A stretch of 64,000 bases of DNA, taken from positions 47,145 through 111,144 of the forward strand of contig NZ_WKCB01000010.1 in assembly GCF_021606685.1 (NCBI RefSeq), given 5' to 3'. Source of the DNA: Pseudomonas syringae (GTDB lineage Bacteria; Pseudomonadota; Gammaproteobacteria; Pseudomonadales; Pseudomonadaceae). The notes under the pieces were generated by a model. That model did not search any database and was not told the DNA's origin. It saw only the letters and a program-made list of their open reading frames with translations. Below, one piece after another: positions 29,191 through 40,168 of this stretch. The first letter of the stretch is position 1; every line of letters begins with the position of its first letter. The translations under genes and the position numbers were made by a program.

Positions 29191-30075
29191 ATGGATCTGA
29201 ATGCTGTCCGCCTATTGGTTCGCGTCGCCGAAGCCCGCAGTTTTACCCGCGCGGCCGGTGAGCTGGGGCTGACCCAGTCGGGCCTTTCCCGGGCTATTTC
29301 ACGCCTGGAAAACGAGCTGGGCGTACGCCTGCTGCAACGCAACACCCGCAGCGTCAGCCTTACCCCCGACGGGCAGCTGCTGTACGAGCGCAGCGCGCCA
29401 TTGCTGGCCGAGCTGGCCGAAACCGAAAAGCTGATGCTCGACCGCAGCAGCCACCCCACCGGCCTGCTGAAAATCAGCACGCCGTCGCTGTTCGGGCGCA
29501 AGGTGGTCATGCCGGTGATTGGTGAACTGACCTTGCGCTATCCGCAATTGCGCATCGAGGCGGTGATGACCGACCGCCTCGTGGACATCGTCGACGAAGG
29601 CTTCGACGCCCTGCTGCGCACCGGCGAAATCCACGACCAACGCCTGATCGCCCGAGCCCTGTCACCGTTGCGCTGGGTCACAGTCGCCGCCCCCGCCTAC
29701 CTCGCGCGTTTCGGCACGCCACACAGCATTGAAGAACTCCGCGACCATCACTGCATTACCGTGCGTAATCTGCGCAACGGCCGCATGGTGGATTGGCAAT
29801 TCATGCGCGATGGCCGGGTGCAGGACGTCAGCGTCGAGGGGCGGCTGATCTTCGATATCGGCGATGGGATGGTGGATGCCGCCGTGGGAGGGTTCGGCAT
29901 CGCTCAGGTGATGGATTTTGCCGTGCGCGACGACCTCGCCGCCGGGCGCCTGGTGCCGGTGCTCGAAGCGTTTGCCGGGCGCAGTCGGCGGATCTCGTTG
30001 GTCTACCCGCCGTCGCGGCAGTATTCACCCAAGCTGGTGGCGTTTGCCGAGGCACTGGCAAACGCACGCTGGTAA
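29191..30075 (+). CDS. LysR-family transcriptional regulator
   Basis: The 294-residue protein has an N-terminal winged HTH (FTRAAGELGLTQSGLSRAISRLENELGVRLLQRNTR) and a substrate-binding domain. The start at 29191 gives the canonical MDLNAVRLLVRVAEARSF; the frame opens earlier at 29119 without homology. It is divergent from the DHA2 exporter and probably controls it. Confidence 0.9.
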   Translation: MDLNAVRLLVRVAEARSFTRAAGELGLTQSGLSRAISRLENELGVRLLQRNTRSVSLTPDGQLLYERSAPLLAELAETEKLMLDRSSHPTGLLKISTPSLFGRKVVMPVIGELTLRYPQLRIEAVMTDRLVDIVDEGFDALLRTGEIHDQRLIARALSPLRWVTVAAPAYLARFGTPHSIEELRDHHCITVRNLRNGRMVDWQFMRDGRVQDVSVEGRLIFDIGDGMVDAAVGGFGIAQVMDFAVRDDLAAGRLVPVLEAFAGRSRRISLVYPPSRQYSPKLVAFAEALANARW

Positions 30076-30154
30076 GGCTTAGCTGACGCCCATCAGTGGG
30101 CTGGCCGATGCGCCGGAAACGCCGGCAGGTCTGCGGGTTGCCGTGGTTCCTGCG

Positions 30155-31471
30155 TCAGCTCGACAGTTGGTTGGCGAATTGCCCGACCGCGCTGACCACC
30201 TTCTGTGCGCCGTCCTGGATTTCCACAATCACTGTGCCAGCTTCCGCCGCCAGGGCCAGGCCGTGTTCGGCTTGCAGGCGGCCGTCGGTCATCAGGGCGA
30301 CGGCATCGCGCGCCATGTCCTGGTTCTGACGCACCACACCGACAATTTCCTCGGTGGCTTTGCTGGTGCGAGACGCCAATTGGCGCACCTCATCGGCCAC
30401 CACCGCAAAGCCCCGGCCCTGTTCACCGGCGCGCGCCGCTTCGATGGCCGCGTTGAGCGCCAGCAGGTTGGTCTGCTCGGCAATACCGCTGATGGTCTTG
30501 ACGATGCTGCCGATCACTTGGGACTGGGCGTTCAGTGCCTCGATGCCTTCGCCAGCCTGCTGCATGTGCGTGGCCAGGTCGCGCATCACGTCCACGGCCT
30601 GGGTGACCACGGCGGTGCCGCGCTGGGCGCTGCTGTCGGTGTGCAACGAGGTGCTGTAGGCAATGTTCGCCGCCTCTGCGACCGCTTGTTCCTGGTTGAC
30701 CTGGTCGGTGATCACCGTGGCGAACTTGACCACTTTGTACAGCTGATCATTGGCATCCATCACCGGGTTGTAAGTGGCTTCCAGCCACACCGTACGGCCG
30801 TGGCTGTCGACCCGTTTGAAGCGCGCCGCAACAAACTCACCGGCATTCAAACGTTTCCAGAAGTTTTGGTATTCGGCGCTGTTGTACTCCTCCGGTGCGC
30901 AGAACATGCGGTGATGTTTACCCTGGATCTGCGCCAGGCTGTAACCCATGCCACCGAGGAAGCGGTCGTTGGCCGTCAGCACGTGCCCGCCGAGGTCGAA
31001 CTCGATCACGGCGGTGGAACGCACCAGCGCGGTGATCAGGTTTTCATGCTCGCGGGAGGCCTCGATCGTGCGGGTGAGGTCGCTGGAGTAAATCGAAAAA
31101 TGCCGGATGCGCCCGTCAGAACTGCGCACCGGTTGCACGATCGAGCGCAGCCACGCTTCCTCGCCATTGCCACGCATCAGGCGCACGGTGCCGGCGAAAT
31201 GTTCACCGCGCACCAGGGCATTCTTGAAACGCTGCTGGAACTCGTCCTTGCGCACGTGGGCCGGCACCAGGTCATCAATGGCGCGTCCCAGCAACTGACC
31301 GCTCTGATAGGCCAGTTCCTGCAGGAAGTTGGCGTTAGCCCATTCAACCCGACCTTCGGCGTCCAGCGTCAGGCACAACATTTCACTCTCCAGGCTCTCC
31401 TTAACCTGTTGCAAGCTGGACAATTCTTCGCGAAGAGCCGACAGCTCCTGCTTCAAACGGGTGTTAAACAT
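30155..31471 (-). CDS. Soluble PAS-PAS methyl-accepting chemotaxis protein (BdlA-like)
   Basis: The 438-residue protein has two PAS domains in tandem (about 30-130 and 150-260), no membrane segment, and a C-terminal signalling hairpin with the conserved tip [35 protein letters not shown]. Layout and size match P. aeruginosa BdlA, a cytoplasmic receptor controlling biofilm dispersal, and aerotaxis-type transducers. The ATG at 31471 ([10 protein letters not shown]) is preferred over the frame start 24 codons upstream. Orthology with BdlA is not proven. Confidence 0.85.
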   Translation of the reverse strand: MFNTRLKQELSALREELSSLQQVKESLESEMLCLTLDAEGRVEWANANFLQELAYQSGQLLGRAIDDLVPAHVRKDEFQQRFKNALVRGEHFAGTVRLMRGNGEEAWLRSIVQPVRSSDGRIRHFSIYSSDLTRTIEASREHENLITALVRSTAVIEFDLGGHVLTANDRFLGGMGYSLAQIQGKHHRMFCAPEEYNSAEYQNFWKRLNAGEFVAARFKRVDSHGRTVWLEATYNPVMDANDQLYKVVKFATVITDQVNQEQAVAEAANIAYSTSLHTDSSAQRGTAVVTQAVDVMRDLATHMQQAGEGIEALNAQSQVIGSIVKTISGIAEQTNLLALNAAIEAARAGEQGRGFAVVADEVRQLASRTSKATEEIVGVVRQNQDMARDAVALMTDGRLQAEHGLALAAEAGTVIVEIQDGAQKVVSAVGQFANQLSS

Positions 31472-31577
31472 GGGGCACCGATGGTCATTGGGAGCGTTGA
31501 GATCTGACCTTAATCGGCGCTGTCGGCATTTTCTGAAGAGCACTTGAGTGCCGTGCCTGAATGTTTTTTTGGATCCA

Positions 31578-31910
31578 TTAGTTGCCGTTGTTTCGGCATA
31601 CGCCCATCACTTGATATTCCACAGTATTGAGCGTGCCGCTGGAGTCCTCATAGGTCATCCGCGAGGGCACTGGGTTGCACGATTTGATCGGTGGCGTCAC
31701 GTTCACGACCTTGGCAATGTCCAGCTTCATGCCATAACGATAGGTCTGCACGAGGGGCGCCGGCTTGCCTTTTTTCATCGCGTAAGCGGCCATGGCTTGC
31801 TCATTGCGCTCCATCATCAGGGCAAAGTTGCGAGTGCGATCAATATCTGCGAACGCACTGAATGACAGGACTGCGGTGAATACACCCAGGGCGATTTTAG
31901 GGAAGTTCAT
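31578..31910 (-). CDS. DUF2790 periplasmic small protein
   Basis: The 110-residue precursor has a signal peptide (ending SAFA, about 22) and the DUF2790 core [22 protein letters not shown] with [11 protein letters not shown] and YQVMG. In P. aeruginosa the DUF2790 protein PtrA is copper-induced, so a place next to an OprD porin and a heavy-metal two-component system is suggestive. It is divergent from the porin across 226 bp that contain a candidate metal-regulator site. Confidence 0.8.
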   Translation of the reverse strand: MNFPKIALGVFTAVLSFSAFADIDRTRNFALMMERNEQAMAAYAMKKGKPAPLVQTYRYGMKLDIAKVVNVTPPIKSCNPVPSRMTYEDSSGTLNTVEYQVMGVCRNNGN

Positions 31911-32009
31911 AAAGGGTTCCTCGACTGAAAAGTTCAGTGACAAGACTAACCAGGCGACCCTGACGCCAACTTCACCAGAAAATTACTTATTTGTTAGGTA
32001 ACGGCGAGT

Positions 32010-32030
32010 TTCCAGAATTGTAATGTTCGC
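32010..32030 (+). promoter_or_regulatory. Candidate heavy-metal regulator site upstream of the OprD porin
   Basis: This 21-bp element, with core CAGAATTGTAAT, matches the site before czcR (33502-33522) at 17 of 21 positions. It is 106 bp before the porin ATG and about 100 bp before the divergent DUF2790 start. Confidence 0.5.
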
Positions 32031-32136
32031 GACATGTTGCCGTTATTCGCTACTTGCAACTATCAGCCCGGGCCAAATCAATAAAAACGCCCACCTCTAT
32101 AAGAAGCTGATAACTGCCACTAGCGAGGAGCGAATC

Positions 32137-33456
32137 ATGAACATTGCTTACTACACCCTTCCCTTTTACCTGTTTGCCGCACTGCCCCTGGCAGCCGTGG
32201 CCGTGGAGGACGAGCCCGAGGGGTTCATCGAAGGCAGCAGCATGAACCTGCTGATGCGCAATTTTTACTTTAACCGCGATGACCGCAAGGGCCAGTCCAG
32301 CCCCACCGGCAATGGCTATTCCGAAGCCTGGGCGCAGGGCTTGATTGGTAAGTTCGAATCGGGCTTTACCCAGGGCAGCGTCGGGTTCGGCCTGGATGCA
32401 TTTGCCATGTATGGCCTGAAACTCGACTCTGGCACCGGCCGCAGCGGCGCCAAGGGCTCATTCGACGTGCTGCCGGTGGACAGCGATAACCATCCCGAAA
32501 GCGGCTACAGCAAGTTCGGCGGCGCCGCAAAAATGCGCGTGCTGGACACGGTGATCAAGGCCGGCGACGTGTTCCCGGCCACCCCCGTCGTGGCCGCAGG
32601 CGACTCGCGTTTATTGCCGCAAAGTTTTCGCGGCGTCACGCTGCAGAACAACAGCCTTGAAGGCCTGACGCTGCAGGGCGGACGCCTGAGCGGCATGAGC
32701 CAACCCACGCAGAGCGGGATGAACAAAGGCTTTGCGACGTTCTATGCCGGCAAGGTCGACTCGCCCTGGGTCGGCTATTTCGGCGGTGAGTACGCCGTCA
32801 ACCCATACCTGAGCGTCAGCCTCTACAACAGCCGTTTGAAGGACGCCTGGGACCAGTACTACGTCGGCAGTGCCGCAACCTACCCACTGAGCGATGACGT
32901 CTCGTTGTTCGGCGACGTCAACTATTACAAGGCAGTGGATGAAGGCAAACAGCTGCTCGGTGAACTCGACAACACCATCTGGAGCGCCAAGGTCGGGGTC
33001 AAGATTGGCGCCCACAGCCTGGCCGTATCGCATCAGCGCAACAACGGCAATGACGACTTCGACTACTTGCGCCAGTCGGACTCGATCTTCCTCAACAACT
33101 CGATCCAGTACAGCGACTTCAACTCCCCCAAGGAGCGCTCATGGATGCTGCGCTACGACCTGGACATGCAGCCATTCGGCATTCCCGGCCTGTCCTTCAT
33201 GGCCCGCTACGGCCAAGGCAGCGGTGCCGACTACAGCAACGCGAATGCGGTGTATATGCGCCGCGATGCCGCCGGCAACCCACTCACCGACCAACGTCGC
33301 TGGGAGCGCGATATCGAGGCTAAATATGTTGTGCAGGGCGGCAACTTGAAAGATTTGTCAGTGCGACTGCGCCAGGCGACGGTGCGCTCAAGTTCATTTG
33401 AATCGGACCTCGAAGAAGTGCGAGTGATTGTCGAATACCCACTGGCGATTCTTTAA
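32137..33456 (+). CDS. OprD-family outer-membrane porin
   Basis: The 439-residue precursor starts at the ATG after GAGGAG. It has a signal peptide (ending VAV/VEA, about 22), then the OprD N-terminal region GFIEGSSMNLLMRNFYFNRDDR and the family motif YSEAWAQGLIGKFESGFTQG. These 18-strand barrels admit basic amino acids or small carboxylates, and some are repressed or induced by CzcR/CopR. It lies directly before czcR and shares an upstream motif with it. The substrate is unknown. Confidence 0.9.
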   Translation: MNIAYYTLPFYLFAALPLAAVAVEDEPEGFIEGSSMNLLMRNFYFNRDDRKGQSSPTGNGYSEAWAQGLIGKFESGFTQGSVGFGLDAFAMYGLKLDSGTGRSGAKGSFDVLPVDSDNHPESGYSKFGGAAKMRVLDTVIKAGDVFPATPVVAAGDSRLLPQSFRGVTLQNNSLEGLTLQGGRLSGMSQPTQSGMNKGFATFYAGKVDSPWVGYFGGEYAVNPYLSVSLYNSRLKDAWDQYYVGSAATYPLSDDVSLFGDVNYYKAVDEGKQLLGELDNTIWSAKVGVKIGAHSLAVSHQRNNGNDDFDYLRQSDSIFLNNSIQYSDFNSPKERSWMLRYDLDMQPFGIPGLSFMARYGQGSGADYSNANAVYMRRDAAGNPLTDQRRWERDIEAKYVVQGGNLKDLSVRLRQATVRSSSFESDLEEVRVIVEYPLAIL

Positions 33457-33501
33457 GTCGCACATACATTCACGTGCCGATGCACTTCACCTGTTCACAT
33501 C

Positions 33502-33522
33502 TTTCAGAACTGTAATATTGGC
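33502..33522 (+). promoter_or_regulatory. Candidate CzcR/CopR-type operator upstream of czcR
   Basis: This 21-bp site, with core CAGAACTGTAAT, ends 26 bp before a TATACT -10 box (33549-33554). The same motif lies before the porin gene and, in the operon direction, before czcC. Confidence 0.55.
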
Positions 33523-33548
33523 CTCACGTTCACGTTAAGTTGCACTTT

Positions 33549-33645
33549 TATACTGCGTGTCGAATACACCTCATCTCTGCAGCTTTTGTGAAGCTCCTTT
33601 GGAACAGAGATGATTTTTACGCCCCGCATGGGGCGTTTTTTTTAA
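33549..33645 (+). ncRNA. Candidate leader RNA or small RNA ahead of czcR, ending in an intrinsic terminator
   Basis: After the TATACT box a transcript starting near 33561 would form a long stem (TCATCTCTG near 33570 with CAGAGATGA near 33605) enclosing AGCTT/AAGCT, then the terminator ACGCCCC-gcat-GGGGCGT (33619-33636) with eight T. About 85 nt would be made before czcR begins at 33792. It could be an sRNA or an attenuating leader. The rest of the 33457-33791 gap shows no gene. Confidence 0.45.
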
Positions 33646-33791
33646 GCGCGGGTTCAGCGGCAAATCGCCGCACCCGGCTTGACCCTGAAGCTACTCCAGC
33701 GTTCAGAGTCCAACGCCCAGAAAAGTCCTAAAGCCTACTTAATGCCTCTATGAGGTCATGCCCGTTTCGTTTCCCTTGAAGGTAATTCCCT

Positions 33792-34462
33792 ATGCGTATC
33801 CTTGTGGTTGAGGACGAGCAGAAAACCGCCGACTACTTGCAGCAAGGCCTGACCGAAAGTGGCTACGTCGTCGATTGCGCTGCCAGCGGTGTCGATGGCC
33901 TGCACCTGGCCAGGCAGCACACGTATGAACTGGTGATCCTCGACGTGAACCTGCCCAACACCGACGGTTGGGAAGTGCTGGAGCAACTGCGCCGCGACGG
34001 CAACCAGCGCGTGATGATGCTGACTGCGCGTGGCCGGCTCGCCGACAAGATCAAGGGCCTGGACATGGGCGCCGACGATTACCTGGTCAAGCCCTTCGAA
34101 TTCCCCGAACTGCTGGCGCGTGTGCGCACCTTGCTGCGGCGCAGTGAACATATTCCGCTGCCGGACGTGCTGCGAGTCTCGGACCTGGAGCTCGACCCAC
34201 GCCGCCATCGCGCCTATCGCGGCAGCCGGCGCATCGACCTGACCACCAAGGAATTCGCCCTGCTGCAGGTATTGATGCGCCAGTCCGGCGAAGTAATGAC
34301 CCGCACACAGATCATTTCGCTGGTGTGGGACATGAACTTTGACTGCGACACCAACGTGGTGGAAGTCTCCATCAGCCGTCTGCGCGGCAAGGTCGATGAC
34401 CAGAGCGAGGTCAAGCTGATCCATACCATTCGCGGCGTCGGTTATGTGCTGGAGGCGCGTCA

Positions 34463-34466
<4 letters not shown>
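33792..34466 (+). CDS. czcR: Heavy-metal response regulator (CzcR/CopR/CusR type)
   Basis: This 224-residue OmpR-family regulator has phospho-acceptor D51 (VILDVNLP), acidic residues near 8-9 (VVEDEQ), conserved K in DYLVKPFEFPELLARVRTLLRR, and a winged-helix C-terminus ending RGVGYVLEARQ. It is typical of the copper/zinc/cadmium-responsive clade. It overlaps the sensor kinase gene by 4 bp. Which metal it senses cannot be read from sequence; the nearby CzcA-type pump suggests Zn/Cd/Co. Confidence 0.92.
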
Positions 34467-35848
<1,382 letters not shown>

Positions 35849-35881
35849 CCACAAAAAAGCGTCTCGCCTTGCCTGCCGATG

Positions 35882-38800
35882 TCAGGTGCTTTGCTCTTCT
35901 TTGCGATGCGCCCACTGGTACAACGCCGGCAACACCAGCAACGTCAGTAACGTAGAGGAAATAATCCCGCCGATCACCACCGTCGCCAACGGGCGCTGCA
36001 CTTCGGCGCCGGTGCCGGTGGCCAGGGCCATGGGAATAAACCCGAGGGAGGCCACCAGTGCGGTCATCAACACCGGGCGCAGCCGGGTCAGCGCACCTTC
36101 GTTGATCGCCACCGCCAGTGGGCGCCCCTCCTCACGCAGGTTGCGGATGAACGCGATCATCACCAGGCCGTTGAGCACCGCCACGCCAGACAAGGCGATA
36201 AAGCCCACACCCGCCGAGATCGACAGCGGAATATCGCGCAGCCACAAGGCCATGATCCCACCGGTCAACGCGAACGGAATCCCGGTAAACACCAGCAGCC
36301 CGTCCTTGAGGTTGTTGAACATCATGAACAGCAAGCCAAACACCAGCAGCAAGGCGACCGGCACCACAATGCGCAAACGCTCGGACGCTTCCTGCAACTG
36401 CTCGAACTGGCCGCCCCAGGTGGTCCAGTAACCTGCCGGGACGGTGACCTGGGCGGTAATCGCGGCTTGGGCCTCGGCCACAAACGAACCGATGTCGCGC
36501 CCACGCACATTGGCACTGACGATTACCAGACGCTTGCCGTTCTCGCGGCTGATCTGGTTAGGGCCGAGTACCAGGTCCAGGCTGGCGACCTGGGACAACG
36601 CAATAAACCCCAATTGCCCCTCGGCATTCCCGGCCAGCGCCGGCACCGGAATCAACAGCCGCGACAAGCCATCGATATCGGTACGTAGCGCGTCGGACAG
36701 CCGCACGACCATGTCGAAACGGCGGTCACCTTCGTACAACGTACCGGCCTGGCGCCCACCGACCGCCACGGCGATGGTGTCCTGCACATCGCCGACATTC
36801 AGGCCAAACCGCGCCGCCTTGTCACGGTCGATATTGATGGTCAGCACCGGCAGGCCGGAGGTTTGCTCTACCTTGACTTCCGAGGCGCCCTCGAGCTTTT
36901 CCAGGGTCTCGGCGATTTCCCCGGCGGTGCTGTTGAGCACCGCCATATCATCGCCAAACACCTTCACCGCCACATCGCTGCGCACGCCGGAAATCAGCTC
37001 GTTGAAACGCAGCTGGATCGGTTGCGACAGTTCATACGCGCTGCCCGGCACGATCGCACTGGCGCGCTGGATATCGGCGATCAGCGTTTCGCGGGGTTTC
37101 TCAGGATCCGGCCACTGCTCCTTGGGCTTGAGCATCACATAGCTGTCGGAAATATTCGGCGGCATCGGGTCGGAGGCGATTTCCGCGGTGCCGGTGCGCG
37201 CAAATACCCGCTCGATTTCCGGCACTTGGGCCATCAAGGTTTTTTCCAACTGCTGCTGCATCTGCACCGATTGCGTGAGGCTGGTGCCGGGTACGCGCAA
37301 GGCTTGCTGGGCAAAGTCACCTTCACTGAGGCTGGGGATAAATTCGCTGCCCATACGGCTGGCCACCACGCCCGAACCGAGGATGGTCAGCAGCGCCAAA
37401 CCGAACACCAGCGGTCGGCGCGCCATCACCCAATCCAGCACCGGTGCATAGGCCCGGCGTGCGGTGCGCATCACCAGGTTCTCGTCTTCCTTGACCTTGC
37501 CGGTGACGAACAGCGCAATCGCCGCCGGCACGAAGGTCACCGACAGAATCATCGCGCCCAGCAAGGCGATCACCACGGTGAAGGCCATGGGGTGGAACAT
37601 CTTCCCGGCCACCCCGGTGAGGGCGAAAATCGGCAGGTACACCACCATGATGATCAGTTGCCCGAAGATCAACGCACGGCGCGCTTCCTTGGCGGCGGCG
37701 AATACTTCATGCAGGCGCTCGCTGCGCGTGAGCAGGCGGCCATGGCGCTGCTGCGCATGGGCCAGACGGCGAATGGCGTTTTCGACGATGACCACCGCAC
37801 CGTCGACAATGATGCCGAAATCCAGCGCGCCGAGGCTCATCAGGTTGGCACTGACCCGGTTGGTGAACATCCCGGTAAAGGTGAACAGCATCGCCAGCGG
37901 GATCACCATCGCGGTGATCAGCGCCGCGCGGATATTGCCCAAAAACAGGAACAACACCGCGACCACCAGCAGTGCCCCTTCAAAGAGGTTTTTCTTGACG
38001 GTGGCGATGGCTTTTTCGACCAGGTTGGTGCGGTCATAAACGGTGACCGCTACCACGCCCTTGGGCAGCGAACGGTTAATGGTTTCGAGTCTTTGCGCCA
38101 CCGCCTGGGACACGGTTCGGCTGTTTTCGCCAATCAGCATGAACACCGTGCCCAGCACCACTTCACGGCCGTTTTCGGTGGCGGCACCGGTGCGCAGCTC
38201 ACGGCCGATTTCGACCTCGGCCACATTGCTCACACGGATCGGCGTGCCACCCGCGGTGGTGATCACGATGTTGGCGATGTCTTCAATCGACGCCACTTGC
38301 CCCGGCGCGCGGATCAGCAACTGTTCGCCGCTGCGTTCGATATAACCCGCGCCGACGTTGGCATTATTGCGTTCCAGCGCTGTGACCAGATCCCCTAAGG
38401 TCAGCTTGTAGGCCGCCAGGCGCTTGGGGTCCGGGGCTATCTGGTATTCCTTGGCGAAGCCGCCGATGGTGTTGATCTCGGCCACGCCGGGCACGTTGCG
38501 CAGTTGCGGCTTGATGATCCAGTCCTGGATCACCCGCAGGTCCGTCGGCGTATAGGCCGTGCCGTCGTCCTTGAGTGCGCCCTCTTGGGCCTCCACGGTC
38601 CACAGGAAAATCTCCCCCAGGCCGGTGGAAATCGGCCCCATCTGCGTGTCGATGCCGACGGGCAATTGGTCACGCGCCACTTGCAGGCGCTCATTGACCA
38701 GTTGGCGGGCGAAGAACAGGTCGGTGCCGTCCTTGAAGATCACCGTGACCTGGGACAAGCCCGAACGCGACAGTGAACGTGTCTGCTGCATGCCCGGCAA

Positions 38801-39025
38801 ACCCGCCATGGCAGTTTCGATCGGAAAGGTGATGCGCTGCTCGGTTTCCAGCGGCGAAAAACCGGCTGCCGACGAGTTGATCTGCACCTGCACATTGGTG
38901 ATGTCAGGCACTGCGTCGATGGGCAGTTTCTGATAGCTGGCGATGCCGACACCGGCCATCAACAGCACCGCCAGCAGCACGATAATGCGCTGCTCGATGG
39001 CGAATTGGATAAGGCGCTCAAACAT
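35882..39025 (-). CDS. czcA: CzcA-type heavy-metal efflux RND pump
   Basis: The 1047-residue inner-membrane proton antiporter has 12 membrane segments and two large periplasmic loops. The membrane-4 signature LGALDFGIIVDGAVVIVEN is that of the divalent-cation (Zn/Co/Cd) HME class rather than the monovalent copper/silver class. It is last in the czcCBA operon (19 bp after czcB) and exports metals through the CzcC channel. Confidence 0.93.
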   Translation of the reverse strand: MFERLIQFAIEQRIIVLLAVLLMAGVGIASYQKLPIDAVPDITNVQVQINSSAAGFSPLETEQRITFPIETAMAGLPGMQQTRSLSRSGLSQVTVIFKDGTDLFFARQLVNERLQVARDQLPVGIDTQMGPISTGLGEIFLWTVEAQEGALKDDGTAYTPTDLRVIQDWIIKPQLRNVPGVAEINTIGGFAKEYQIAPDPKRLAAYKLTLGDLVTALERNNANVGAGYIERSGEQLLIRAPGQVASIEDIANIVITTAGGTPIRVSNVAEVEIGRELRTGAATENGREVVLGTVFMLIGENSRTVSQAVAQRLETINRSLPKGVVAVTVYDRTNLVEKAIATVKKNLFEGALLVVAVLFLFLGNIRAALITAMVIPLAMLFTFTGMFTNRVSANLMSLGALDFGIIVDGAVVIVENAIRRLAHAQQRHGRLLTRSERLHEVFAAAKEARRALIFGQLIIMVVYLPIFALTGVAGKMFHPMAFTVVIALLGAMILSVTFVPAAIALFVTGKVKEDENLVMRTARRAYAPVLDWVMARRPLVFGLALLTILGSGVVASRMGSEFIPSLSEGDFAQQALRVPGTSLTQSVQMQQQLEKTLMAQVPEIERVFARTGTAEIASDPMPPNISDSYVMLKPKEQWPDPEKPRETLIADIQRASAIVPGSAYELSQPIQLRFNELISGVRSDVAVKVFGDDMAVLNSTAGEIAETLEKLEGASEVKVEQTSGLPVLTINIDRDKAARFGLNVGDVQDTIAVAVGGRQAGTLYEGDRRFDMVVRLSDALRTDIDGLSRLLIPVPALAGNAEGQLGFIALSQVASLDLVLGPNQISRENGKRLVIVSANVRGRDIGSFVAEAQAAITAQVTVPAGYWTTWGGQFEQLQEASERLRIVVPVALLLVFGLLFMMFNNLKDGLLVFTGIPFALTGGIMALWLRDIPLSISAGVGFIALSGVAVLNGLVMIAFIRNLREEGRPLAVAINEGALTRLRPVLMTALVASLGFIPMALATGTGAEVQRPLATVVIGGIISSTLLTLLVLPALYQWAHRKEEQST

Positions 39026-39043
39026 GGGGAATCACTCGCAGGA

Positions 39044-40150
39044 TCAATGGGCGTGCTCGGCGGAGCCTTTGCCCAGTTCGGACTTGAGGATGAAGCTGCC
39101 GACCGTCGCCACCTGTGCCCCGGCTTCGAGGCCCTGGCGCACTTCGACGTAGCCGTCTTCACTCACCCCCAGCTCGAGGTGGCGGGTGATAAACCCTTCC
39201 GGTGTGCGCACAAAGACCGAAGGTTTATCCTCGACGGTCTGTATCGCCTCTTGGGGTACGGCAACCTTGGCTTGATAGGTATCGGTGGCCAGTTGCACGC
39301 TGACAAACAGCCCGGGACGCCAGGCGTCGTCGGGGTTGGGTACCGTCACGCGGACAGTCGCGGTGCGCGTCTGCTCGCCCAATAGGTTGCCGACGTAGGC
39401 CACGGTGCCGCGCACGTGCGTGCCCATTTCGGCGGAGCTGACCGTCACCGGTTTACCGACCCGAACCTTGCTCAAGTCCTTGGGAAACACACCAAAGGTG
39501 ACCCACACCTGGGACAGGTCCGAGAGGGTGAAGGCGTTGCTGGTTTCGCTGACGACCTCACCCAGGGCCAGGTGTTTTTCCACCACCACGCCGTCGAATG
39601 GCGCACGCAGTTCGTAACGATTCCCCCCGACCAATACCGCGCTGCCACTGAGGGCGCTCATCTTCTGGCGAGCGTTGTTCAGGGCAATTTCAGCTTCCTG
39701 CAAGGTCTGGCGCGCCAGCAGGTAATCCTGCTCGGCGGAGATCTCCTCCTCCCACAGCTGACGTTCGCGTGCAAAGGTGGTGCGCGCCAGTTCGACCCGG
39801 CGCTGGCTGGCCGCCAGCTCGCTGCGCTGGTCGGAAATCTGCTGGCTGGCGATTACCGCCAGCACCTCGCCTTTTTTCACTGCCTGGCCGAGATTGACCT
39901 TCACCGCCTCCACCACTCCCGCCACGCGCGGGACGATGTGCGAGGTACGGTCCTCATCGAAGCGCACCTCGCCTGGCAGGGTCAGCAAGGTGCTGATGGC
40001 GCGCGGCTGGGCCGGGGCCAGTTGAATGCCGGCCGCCTGGACCTGCTGTTCGGTCAGTTCGATCACGCCTTCTTCTTCATCAGCGCCCGCCAAGCCGGGC
40101 AGCATCAGGCCCAGGGCGACGGCAAGCGCCACGCCGTATCGTGTGTTCAT
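39044..40150 (-). CDS. czcB: RND periplasmic adaptor subunit (CzcB-like)
   Basis: The 368-residue precursor has a signal peptide (ending AGA, about 23). A long coiled-coil hairpin (about 110-170) sits between two lipoyl half-motifs (VKVNLGQAVKKGEVLAVI and YELRAPFDGVVVEKHLALGEVV), followed by beta-barrel and membrane-proximal domains. It bridges CzcA and CzcC. The C-terminus ends in His (HAH) but I see no large metal-binding His cluster. Confidence 0.92.
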   Translation of the reverse strand: MNTRYGVALAVALGLMLPGLAGADEEEGVIELTEQQVQAAGIQLAPAQPRAISTLLTLPGEVRFDEDRTSHIVPRVAGVVEAVKVNLGQAVKKGEVLAVIASQQISDQRSELAASQRRVELARTTFARERQLWEEEISAEQDYLLARQTLQEAEIALNNARQKMSALSGSAVLVGGNRYELRAPFDGVVVEKHLALGEVVSETSNAFTLSDLSQVWVTFGVFPKDLSKVRVGKPVTVSSAEMGTHVRGTVAYVGNLLGEQTRTATVRVTVPNPDDAWRPGLFVSVQLATDTYQAKVAVPQEAIQTVEDKPSVFVRTPEGFITRHLELGVSEDGYVEVRQGLEAGAQVATVGSFILKSELGKGSAEHAH

Positions 40151-40168
40151 AAGGGACTCCAGAAAATA

